Positions 16,248 through 23,033 of a DNA stretch of 23,033 nucleotides are shown here, piece after piece. The DNA comes from DASSTJ01 sp035707965 (GTDB lineage Bacteria; Actinomycetota; Actinomycetes; Actinomycetales; Angustibacteraceae), in the NCBI GenBank assembly GCA_035707965.1, contig DASSTJ010000075.1, positions 1 to 23,033 on the forward strand, written 5' to 3'. A program made the position numbers and the translations under genes. How positions within the stretch are numbered: the first letter of the stretch is position 1; each line of letters starts with the position of its first letter. Below the pieces are notes generated by a model, which saw only the letters and a program-made list of their open reading frames with translations, searched no databases and was not told the DNA's origin.

Positions 16248-19200
16248 GCGTGGCTGAGATCTCACCGGCGTCCAGTGCGCCAGAGGCAGGCGCCGACCGG
16301 TTCCGGCTGCACCGCGCCGGAGTCCTCAACGTCTGGCAGTACGACGAGCAGGTGTTCTCCTTCGCCGACGGCCGTCTCCTGCTCCGAGGGGCCAACGGGG
16401 CCGGCAAGTCGAAGACGCTCGAGATGTTGCTGCCGTTCGCTCTCGACGGGGACAAGGCACGGATCACCGCATCGGCCAAGCACCACACCAGCCTGCTGTG
16501 GCTCATGACCGACGGGCTCGAGTCCGGCAACCGGGTCGGCTACGTGTGGGTCGAGTTCCAGCGGACGACGTCGACCGGTTCGATCGAGTCGTTCACCTGC
16601 GGGGTCGGGATCCGAGCGTCCACGTCAGCCCGGTCCGCCACCGCCTGGCACTTCGCCACGGACCGCCGCATCGGCATCGATCTCGAGCTGGAGGACGACG
16701 CTGGGCCGTTGACGATGCCGCGGCTGAAGGAGGTGCTGGGGCACGAGCACCTCTTCGAGCGCTCCGCCGAGTACAAGGCGCACGTCGGCCGTCGGCTGTT
16801 CGGTCTCGACCCCACCCAGTACGACGAGGTGCTCAGACTCCTGTACTGGCTGCGGCAACCCCAGATCGGTGAGGACATCGAGCCGACCAAGCTCGCGCAG
16901 CAGCTCTCGCAGGCGTTACCTCAGCTCGACGACCAGGCGGTGCGGGCGGCCGGCGATACCTTCGACGAGCTCACGGCCTTCGGCGAGCAGATCGAGCGCA
17001 GGTCCGCGGCGGCAGCGGCACTCGACACGCTGGCCGAGACGTACCGCGGCTACGCCCGCTCCGTGGTCGCGACCAGGGCCCGGGCTGTCGTGGGCGCACT
17101 GCGGCGAGAACGCGGCCTGCGAGCCGAGGCCAAGGCCGCGGCCGAGCGGCTCGAACGCACCCGGGCCAAGCGGGCAGAGACTGAGACGGAGCAGCAGCGT
17201 GCCGCCTCCGGGCTTGCGGCGAGCGAGGCCGGTCTGGCCACCCTGCTCGCCAGTCCCGAGCTTCGCGACCGGCACCGGTTGCTCGAGCTGCAGGAGCGTT
17301 CGAAGCAGGCCGCGCTGGTGGCGACGGCAGCGGACGGCCGACACCGTCAGCAAGGCGAGTCCGTGACCGACCGTGGCGTCGTCGCCGTGGATCGCAGCCG
17401 GGCTGTGCAGGACGGCTTCGCCGGCTTCAGCAGGCTGGTGCGTGAGCTCGACACGCGGCTTCGCCGGGCGGTGCCCGACGCGTTCCTGCCGGCCATCGCC
17501 GTGGTCGACCTCAAGGCGGACGAGGACTCGCAGCGATTCGCGCTCGAGGCCGCCCTCGAGAACGCTGCCGGGGCAGCCAGCGCGGCGAGCTCTACCGTCG
17601 GACGGCGGCTCGCTGCCGTCCGGGTCGTGCGTGAGGCGCTCGCTGAGCTGGCGACGGCACAACGCGAGCAGCAACAGGCCGAACGCGAGGCAGCGCGTGC
17701 CGAGAGCCGGTGGGAGCAGGCACGTGCCCAGCGAGTGGCCGCGCAGGAGGCAGCCCTTGAGGAGGAGTCAGCGCTGCTCGCGTTGCTCAACGCCTGGGCA
17801 GCCGCACCCTTCGCGCCCCCGCTCGACCTGCCGGAGGCGCTCACCGACGACGCCCTGGACCAGCTGCCGAGCATGGCTCGTGCCAGCGCTTCGCCCCAGC
17901 TGTCCGACCTGCACCAAGGCCGCGCCCGTGAGATCTCGCGGTCTGAGGACGCCGCTGCGGAGGCCGACCGACTGCTCGAGCAGCGTCGTGCGGTCGAGGC
18001 TGAACGCGACCCGGCACCGCCCCCGCCGCCGCTGCCGCGCACGCAACGACCCGATGGTGCGGCTCTCTGGCAGGTGCTCGACTTCGCCGACGGGGTGCCA
18101 CCTCACGTCGCCGGCAATCTCGAGGCAGCGCTCCAGGCGTCTGGGCTGCTCGATGCCTGGATACGTCCGGGCGGCCGGCTCCTCGGCGCCGACCACCTGG
18201 ACGTCGTGCTCACGGCAGGCGACGGCCCGCGGGCGGGTGGGCCGACCCTCGCGACGCAGCTCGTCCCCGACCTCCCCGCCGACTGCGGGCTTGAGGTGGA
18301 CGACGTCCAGCGGGTCCTCATGGCCGTCGGCTGCGCCGACGCCCCGAGCTCCGACGCCTGGGTAGGCACGGACGGCCGCTGGCGGCTAGGGCCGGCCCAC
18401 GGGCGCGCGCACAAGGAGGTGGCCCAGTTCATCGGCGCCACGGCCCGAGCGCAGGAGCGGCAGCGTCGTCTCGCCGTGCTGGACGCTGCCATCGCCGAGA
18501 CCATCCAGCGGCGGGAGGTTGCCGACCGCGAACGCCAGAAGCTCGACCGCGCCATCGAGGCGCTGCAGCTGTGGATCGCCGCGGTGCCGTCGGGTCAAGC
18601 GCTGGTGCGTGCCAGGGCGACGGTGGAGACGTGTCGCGCGACAGAGGTCCAGGACGAAGCGGCGAACCGACTGGCGCACGAGGCGGCGCATACCGCGCGG
18701 CTCGCCACGGTTCGGGCCCGCACGTCGATGGAGTCCCTGGCGACCGAGCAGCAGCTGCCCGCCGACACCCGTGCCCTCGACGCCTACGAGCAGGAGCTTC
18801 GCGCGCTGGACGACGCCTTGCAGGCCTGCGGCCCACGGATGACCCAGCTAGGCACTGCCGTGGAACGGTGGAGCGAAGCCGTCGCCGAGCTGGCCGGCGC
18901 GCGTGCAGTGCTCGCTGAAGACGACGCCGCCCGGGTCGAGGCCGAGCGAGCCGCGGAGGCCGCGCGGGCAGCCTACGAAGCGCTCCGTACCGTCGTCGGC
19001 GACACCGCTGAGGTGGTGCAGCAGAAGATCGAGGACACGCGGAGCGCCATCGAGGAGCACCGCCGCGCGCGGCGAGCAGCCGATGAGCGACTCATCGAGC
19101 TGATCCGCACGGAGGGCACCGAGGAGCACGCCCTGAGCACAGCGCGCGACAGGCTCCAGGAGCACCTCGACGAACGCGCCGCCCTGCTTGTCTCCATGGC

Positions 19201-20314
19201 CGCCGTCTCGCATGTTCCGGGCATGCTCCAGGCTGCAGCCCCGGAGCACGACGACGTCGGAGCTGTCGCAGGACTAGCCGACCACCCGACGTCCGAACCG
19301 CTCTCCCGCACTGTGCGCAGCCTGTTGGAGGGGCTGAGCGACCTGAGTGCGGACGACGTGACGGCCACGTCCAACCGGGTGTGGCGGGCGCACACCGACG
19401 CGGCCAACGGTCCCGCCGCCGACCACCAGCCAGCCGTGGCCGAGTTCGGCGACCTCCTCGCGATCACGGCGCGGGACGACGCCGGGGAGTCACCCGTGGT
19501 GGTCCTTGCAGTCAGGGTCGCAGCGGCGGTGGAACGTGACCGCGACCTGCTCACCCAACGAGAGCGGCAGCAGTTCGAGCAGCACGTGCTCGGTGAGCTC
19601 GGCGACGCGATCAGGGCGCGCCGGCGTGACGCCGAGGAGCTCGTCGTGGCGATGAACGAGCAGCTCGGCCAGGTCAGCACGTCGCAGGGCATCCGGGTCA
19701 GGCTCGACTGGAAGCTGCGGGACGACGTCCCCGCGGAGGTGCGCGCCGCCGTCCAGCTGCTCGCGCAACCGGTCGGTGCGCTCCTGCCGGAAGAGCGCTC
19801 GAGGCTGCGCGACGTCCTCCACCACCTCATCGAGGCATCACGGTCGGAGCACCCCGAGCTCTCCTACAGCGAGCACCTGGCAGCAGCGCTCGACTACCGC
19901 ACCTGGTCGCAGTTCACGATCCGCTACACCCGCCCCGAAGGACGCGGCCAGTGGGACAAGCTGCATCGTCGATCGCCCCTGTCTCAAGGCGAGCAGAAGG
20001 TGCTGTGCTACCTGCCGCTCTTCGCCGCCGCGGCGGCTCACTTCACGTCCTTGGCCGGTGCTGCCCCGCACGCACCTCGGCTCGTCCTGCTCGACGACGC
20101 CTTCCCGAAGATCGACGTGCGCACTCACCCGCTGCTGTTCGGCCTGCTCGTCCAGCTCGACCTCGACTTCGTGGTCACCAGCGAGCGGCTGTGGGGTGAC
20201 CACTCCACCGTTCCGTCGCTCGCGATCTACGAGGCGCTGCGCGACCCGGGCCAGCGCGGGATCGCGCAGTACGAGTACCGGTGGGACGGGCGAGTGCTCC
20301 AAGGAGTCGGATGA
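16244..20314 (+). CDS. jetC: Wadjet SMC-like ATPase JetC (TIGR02680)
   Basis: A 1356-residue SMC/Rad50/MukB-like motor. The N-terminal head half has Walker A G-A-N-G-A-G-K-S (residues 49-56) just after an L-L-L-R strand. The C-terminal half has the ABC signature L-S-Q-G-E-Q-K (1246-1252) and Walker B L-V-L-L-D-D-A-F (1280-1287), followed by V-V-T-S-E-R. Between them lie two Ala/Glu/Arg-rich coiled-coil arms (roughly 235-590 and 725-1010) flanking a globular hinge at about 600-720, entered through a run of five prolines. Length is normal for TIGR02680. The start is GTG at 16244, overlapping the jetB stop. In Wadjet this subunit hydrolyses ATP to extrude DNA loops and so senses small circular DNA. 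No frameshift or missing motif is seen. Confidence 0.95.
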   Translation: MSVAEISPASSAPEAGADRFRLHRAGVLNVWQYDEQVFSFADGRLLLRGANGAGKSKTLEMLLPFALDGDKARITASAKHHTSLLWLMTDGLESGNRVGYVWVEFQRTTSTGSIESFTCGVGIRASTSARSATAWHFATDRRIGIDLELEDDAGPLTMPRLKEVLGHEHLFERSAEYKAHVGRRLFGLDPTQYDEVLRLLYWLRQPQIGEDIEPTKLAQQLSQALPQLDDQAVRAAGDTFDELTAFGEQIERRSAAAAALDTLAETYRGYARSVVATRARAVVGALRRERGLRAEAKAAAERLERTRAKRAETETEQQRAASGLAASEAGLATLLASPELRDRHRLLELQERSKQAALVATAADGRHRQQGESVTDRGVVAVDRSRAVQDGFAGFSRLVRELDTRLRRAVPDAFLPAIAVVDLKADEDSQRFALEAALENAAGAASAASSTVGRRLAAVRVVREALAELATAQREQQQAEREAARAESRWEQARAQRVAAQEAALEEESALLALLNAWAAAPFAPPLDLPEALTDDALDQLPSMARASASPQLSDLHQGRAREISRSEDAAAEADRLLEQRRAVEAERDPAPPPPPLPRTQRPDGAALWQVLDFADGVPPHVAGNLEAALQASGLLDAWIRPGGRLLGADHLDVVLTAGDGPRAGGPTLATQLVPDLPADCGLEVDDVQRVLMAVGCADAPSSDAWVGTDGRWRLGPAHGRAHKEVAQFIGATARAQERQRRLAVLDAAIAETIQRREVADRERQKLDRAIEALQLWIAAVPSGQALVRARATVETCRATEVQDEAANRLAHEAAHTARLATVRARTSMESLATEQQLPADTRALDAYEQELRALDDALQACGPRMTQLGTAVERWSEAVAELAGARAVLAEDDAARVEAERAAEAARAAYEALRTVVGDTAEVVQQKIEDTRSAIEEHRRARRAADERLIELIRTEGTEEHALSTARDRLQEHLDERAALLVSMAAVSHVPGMLQAAAPEHDDVGAVAGLADHPTSEPLSRTVRSLLEGLSDLSADDVTATSNRVWRAHTDAANGPAADHQPAVAEFGDLLAITARDDAGESPVVVLAVRVAAAVERDRDLLTQRERQQFEQHVLGELGDAIRARRRDAEELVVAMNEQLGQVSTSQGIRVRLDWKLRDDVPAEVRAAVQLLAQPVGALLPEERSRLRDVLHHLIEASRSEHPELSYSEHLAAALDYRTWSQFTIRYTRPEGRGQWDKLHRRSPLSQGEQKVLCYLPLFAAAAAHFTSLAGAAPHAPRLVLLDDAFPKIDVRTHPLLFGLLVQLDLDFVVTSERLWGDHSTVPSLAIYEALRDPGQRGIAQYEYRWDGRVLQGVG

Positions 20315-21540
20315 CCGAGCTGCCGCGCTGGATCGCCGATCCGCACCTCGCCACCGTCTGGAGCAGGGTGCTCGACCGCTTCGAGAAGGCCGGCCTCGAG
20401 CCACAGGGGACGGTGCAGGTGCCGCTCGAGACGCGCGCTGAACGTCAAGCCGTAGGGGACCTCTTGGGGCGCTCGGTGACGCGCACCTCCGTCCGGATCG
20501 ACCTCGCGGCCCTCGACTCCCGGTTGCACGAGAGGTCCGCGGTCGGCGGCCTCCAAGCGGTGCTCAGCCGGCTCGGACACCACCCACAGAGCCGACCGGC
20601 CGCTCGGGCCGAGCGCGAGCAGTCGAGGCAACGACCACTCGAGGTGGCCACGGAGATCATCGACGCTCCGTGGGTGCCGGAGTGGGTCGCCGGACTACGT
20701 CGCAGCAGGCTGTTGAGACAGGGCCGCGGCGCTGAGACCGTGGTGCGCGACGCTGCGACGGTTCTCCTCGAGCTCACCGCGTCGATCGAACGTCCTGCTC
20801 AGTCACGGGTCGAGCTCGCAGCCCGTGTTCTCGGCGACGCTCACGCGCTGGATCGTGACCGCCCAGTCCATCAGGCCGTCCTACGAGGTCTCGCCGCGGC
20901 AGCGGGCGAGCCCGCACCCATCTCCGCGCGGCAGCGCCAGGTGCTGTGGTCGAGCGCGGGTGTCGAGCCTGACCTCCTGTCGCGTACCTGTCTGGTATGG
21001 AACCTTCCGCTCGAGGGTGACTCGGCGCTCGCTGCTCGCCTCCGACTCGCCCGAGAATCGGACGACCCCGTGCACGTGACGGAGTGGGACCTTCGCCGGG
21101 CGCAGCCAGTCGTGTTCCCTCGGGGCACCAAGGTGCTCGTGTGCGAGAACCCGCGCGTGCTGGAGGCGATGGCGGAGCGGCCGGTACTCGGGTGGTCAGC
21201 GGTCTGCACCTCCGGCGAGGCCAACCTTGTCGTCGATCGGGTGCTGACGGGCCTTCACGCCTGCGGTGCTGACCTGCGTTACCACGGTGACTTCGACTGG
21301 CCGGGCGTCGCCATCGCCAACCGGGCGATCGGCCGTTACCACGCAGAACCCTTGCGGATGTCCGCGGACGACTACCTGCGAGCCGTCCGGGGGGACGGCC
21401 CCGAGCTGCAGAGTGGTGTGGTCGAACCCGTCTGGGACGCCGAGCTGGGCGCCGCTATGCGAAGCCATGGCCGCGCGGTCCACGAGGAGTCTGTGCTTGG
21501 CGACCTGCTCGACATGCTGATCCACGACCGCGCCAACTGA
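20311..21540 (+). CDS. jetD: Wadjet nuclease JetD (DUF2399 / TIGR02679, Toprim-like)
   Basis: A 409-residue nuclease subunit. The C-terminal half is a Toprim-like domain: Glu279 in V-C-E-N-P, then Y-H-G-D-F-D-W-P-G with Asp327 and Asp329 as metal ligands, the hallmark of DUF2399. The N-terminal half (W-I-A-D-P to about residue 200) fits the DUF3323-like DNA- or complex-binding part. AAGGAG precedes ATG 20311, which overlaps the jetC stop (ATGA); an in-frame upstream extension is antisense-free but inside jetC and is not used. In Wadjet systems JetD cuts the circular DNA once JetABC has reeled it in. The gene looks intact and ends the operon. Confidence 0.92.
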   Translation: MTELPRWIADPHLATVWSRVLDRFEKAGLEPQGTVQVPLETRAERQAVGDLLGRSVTRTSVRIDLAALDSRLHERSAVGGLQAVLSRLGHHPQSRPAARAEREQSRQRPLEVATEIIDAPWVPEWVAGLRRSRLLRQGRGAETVVRDAATVLLELTASIERPAQSRVELAARVLGDAHALDRDRPVHQAVLRGLAAAAGEPAPISARQRQVLWSSAGVEPDLLSRTCLVWNLPLEGDSALAARLRLARESDDPVHVTEWDLRRAQPVVFPRGTKVLVCENPRVLEAMAERPVLGWSAVCTSGEANLVVDRVLTGLHACGADLRYHGDFDWPGVAIANRAIGRYHAEPLRMSADDYLRAVRGDGPELQSGVVEPVWDAELGAAMRSHGRAVHEESVLGDLLDMLIHDRAN

Positions 21541-21575
21541 GCTAACACCGAGACAGCACACAGTGCACCAATCAC

Positions 21576-21595
21576 ATGACTGGCTAGTCAGTCAT
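21576..21595. terminator. Small hairpin between convergent jetD and VOC genes
   Basis: ATGACTG (21576-21582) and CAGTCAT (21589-21595) form a perfect 7-bp stem with a six-base loop. It lies in the 82-base gap where the Wadjet operon and the VOC gene run toward each other, the place for a bidirectional terminator. There is no T-run, and the stem is AT-richer than its surroundings, so strength is doubtful. Confidence 0.35.
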
Positions 21596-21622
21596 ATGGC
21601 GAAGGTATGCCGCTCAGCCTCG

Positions 21623-22339
21623 CTACGCCGGCGGCAGCACGCAGAGCTCGTGCCCGTCAGGGTCTTCCATCACGATCCAAGGGACGTCGCCCTGCCCGAT
21701 ATCGACTCGCTGGGCGCCGAGGGCGACCAGGCGCTCCACCTCAGCCAGCTGGTCGCCGTCCGGCATGAGGTCGAAGTGCCAGCGGTACTTGCCGGTCTTG
21801 GGTGGAAGCGGCGGGCCACCCCACGAGATCTTGCTGCCGCCGACCGGCGACTGGATCGCTGTCTCCTCGTCCTGGTCCCAGACCAGCGGCCAGTCGAGCC
21901 CCTTGCTCCAGAAGTGCCCGCACTGCTGGGAACCGTCCGACGACAGCGCCCCGATCAACCCGCAGCCGGCGAGGAAGTTGTTGCCCGGCTCGGTCACGCA
22001 GAACTCGTTGCCCTCCGGGTCGGCGAGCACCACGTGCTCCTCGTCGGGCAGCTGGCCGACGTCGTAGTGCTGACCACCCAGCGCCAGCGCGCGCTTCACC
22101 GTCCGCTGCTGCTCCTCCAGCGACGAGCTGGTCAGGTCGAAGTGCATCTGGTTGCGTCCGGTCTTGGGCACGTCCGTCGGCACGAACCTGGTGCGGAACT
22201 CGGTCGCCTCGTTCGGGAGAAGCGTGACGCCGCCCCGCGGGTCGTCGACCAGCTCACGACCCAGGACGCCGGACCAGAACCGTCCGAGCCCCGCCGGGTC
22301 GAGCGCGTCGATGCAGAGCGCGTACAGCTGAAGGCCCAT
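21623..22339 (-). CDS. Two-domain VOC (glyoxalase/bleomycin-resistance fold) protein
   Basis: A 238-residue protein made of two vicinal-oxygen-chelate modules (about 1-118 and 120-238). Each half ends with the family pattern D-P-x-G-x-E-x-C-V (V-L-A-D-P-E-G-N-E-F-C-V and V-M-E-D-P-D-G-H-E-L-C-V) and has a middle H-F-D-L strand. ATG at 22339 is used since it begins the first beta-strand (M-G-L-Q-L-Y-A-L-C-I-D) and has GGAGAG about nine bases upstream. Members include glyoxalases, dioxygenases and antibiotic-sequestering proteins; nothing here picks one. It is convergent with jetD and divergent from the Ddn-like gene, and is probably not part of the defence operon. Confidence 0.85.
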   Translation of the reverse strand: MGLQLYALCIDALDPAGLGRFWSGVLGRELVDDPRGGVTLLPNEATEFRTRFVPTDVPKTGRNQMHFDLTSSSLEEQQRTVKRALALGGQHYDVGQLPDEEHVVLADPEGNEFCVTEPGNNFLAGCGLIGALSSDGSQQCGHFWSKGLDWPLVWDQDEETAIQSPVGGSKISWGGPPLPPKTGKYRWHFDLMPDGDQLAEVERLVALGAQRVDIGQGDVPWIVMEDPDGHELCVLPPA

Positions 22340-22569
22340 CGTTCGCGCTCTCCGATCAGCCCGCTGGCGAACTCGACTGGCGCACACGACGCTAGGGGCT
22401 CGCTCGATCGCCGGCCAGCGAATTCCTGGCGTGGAGGCTCAGGCTCCGCGTGGGACGGGAAGAGGCCAAGCCACGCCCCTGATGGCGACCGCCGTGGTGG
22501 AAGCGCTCGGTACCCGTCAGTGTGAAGGTGGAGACGCCGGCTCCACGGAATCGAGGCGGAGGATCGACG

Positions 22570-22959
22570 ATGCGACGCAGGTACCTCTGGCTGCTCAACC
22601 ACACGCTCAACCGGTTGACCACGCGAGTCGCCAAGTCGGGGCGCGGGCCGTTCTCGCTCGTGCGTCACGTCGGCCGCAGGTCGGGCAGGGTCTACGAGAC
22701 CCCGATCGTCGTCGCGGCCGTGCCCGAAGGCTTCGTCGCCGAGCTCACCTACGCCGTGGACGTCAACTGGTACCGCAACATCGTCGCCGCGGGCGGCTGT
22801 GACCTCTTGGTCCGCGGCGTCGCCCACCGCGTGGTCGCGGTCGAGCCCTACCCGGCCGACGCCGGCCTGCGGGCCTTCGGCTACCCGGCACGACTGGTGC
22901 TGACGCTGCTGCACCGCAAGGAGTTCCGGCTGCTGCGGACGGCTGCCAGCTCGCGCTGA
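22570..22959 (+). CDS. Ddn-like nitroreductase-family deazaflavin (F420)-dependent protein
   Basis: A 129-residue split-beta-barrel protein of the actinobacterial F420-binding Ddn/Rv3547-like family. Typical features are L-V-R-H-V-G-R-R-S-G-R-V-Y-E-T-P-I near residues 30-45 and the later V-N-W-Y-R-N-I-V-A-A-G-G followed by a short strand, the region that binds the deazaflavin. The ATG at 22570 has a good GGAGG (22558-22562) seven bases upstream; an in-frame ATG at 22522 does not. The shorter form agrees with family length. Substrate is unknown; relatives reduce quinones or nitro compounds. It stands alone after a divergent 230-base gap from the VOC gene. Confidence 0.85.
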   Translation: MRRRYLWLLNHTLNRLTTRVAKSGRGPFSLVRHVGRRSGRVYETPIVVAAVPEGFVAELTYAVDVNWYRNIVAAGGCDLLVRGVAHRVVAVEPYPADAGLRAFGYPARLVLTLLHRKEFRLLRTAASSR

Positions 22960-23033
22960 ATCGAGCAGGCGGACCAGGCCGGCCGGCGCTGTGCGGAAGG
23001 TTCGCGCGCTCTGGTGACGCCGATGTTCCACGC

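Noticed and set aside
13402..21540. Type I (DUF3375/DUF4194) Wadjet or a MukBEF chromosome-condensation system
   Set aside because: JetA and JetB show DUF2397/DUF2398-like sequence, and JetD has the DUF2399 F-D-W-P-G signature rather than DUF3322/DUF2220; MukBEF lacks a Toprim nuclease.
22414..22430. GCCAG/CTGGC inverted repeat around GAATTC between the VOC and Ddn-like genes
   Set aside because: Five-base arms with an asymmetric centre are expected by chance in such GC-rich DNA, and no promoter elements are aligned with it.
22960..23033. Minus-strand open frame entering from the right edge
   Set aside because: Open in more than one frame, no recognisable motif, and it continues as an antisense shadow across the Ddn-like and VOC genes.

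Overview
The window is very GC-rich, with tightly packed genes, GTG starts and ATGA/GTGA start-stop overlaps. Together with an F420/deazaflavin-type protein and a CmoM-like methyltransferase of actinobacterial style, this points to a high-GC actinobacterium (Nocardioides- or Pseudonocardia-like by impression; not tested). I call 21 genes. No rRNA, tRNA, CRISPR array or insertion sequence was seen. No gene-free stretch exceeds 300 bases; the longest are about 230 bases (22340-22569) and about 196 bases (6898-7093).

Region 1 (1-11158) is a catabolic and uptake cluster built as two divergent arms around an IclR-type regulator. The left arm (minus strand, read from 6897 down to 1) encodes a DUF6282 metal-hydrolase-like protein, a bicupin, two paralogous lipoprotein substrate-binding proteins of the NitT/TauT/SsuA type flanking a luciferase-like oxidoreductase, a thiolase, a CoA-transferase alpha subunit, and the first codons of what reads as a ClpP-like peptidase. 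The right arm (plus strand, 7094-11158) encodes the IclR regulator, the ABC ATPase and permease that the binding proteins lack on their side, an HpcH/HpaI-type aldolase and an SDR dehydrogenase. Inferred logic: import of an organic (perhaps aromatic or sulfonated) compound, oxygenation and hydrolysis, C-C cleavage by the aldolase, then CoA activation and thiolysis. The substrate cannot be read from the sequence. The divergent promoter region holds inverted repeats that could be operators.

Region 2 (11159-12066) has an imperfect 19-bp-arm inverted repeat closing the catabolic cluster, then a stand-alone, probably leaderless SAM methyltransferase gene.

Region 3 (12046-21540) is a defence module: a complete four-gene Wadjet operon (jetABCD; DUF2397, DUF2398, TIGR02680 SMC-like ATPase, DUF2399 Toprim-like nuclease), each gene overlapping the next by 4 bases. 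Divergent from it is an AAA ATPase with a DUF4143/PD-(D/E)XK-like C-terminus. The two share an intergenic region of about 80 bases carrying a tandem near-identical 16-bp element, so they may be co-regulated.

Region 4 (21541-23033) holds a two-domain VOC (glyoxalase-fold) protein and, divergently, a small Ddn-like deazaflavin-dependent oxidoreductase. The last 74 bases show no supported gene.
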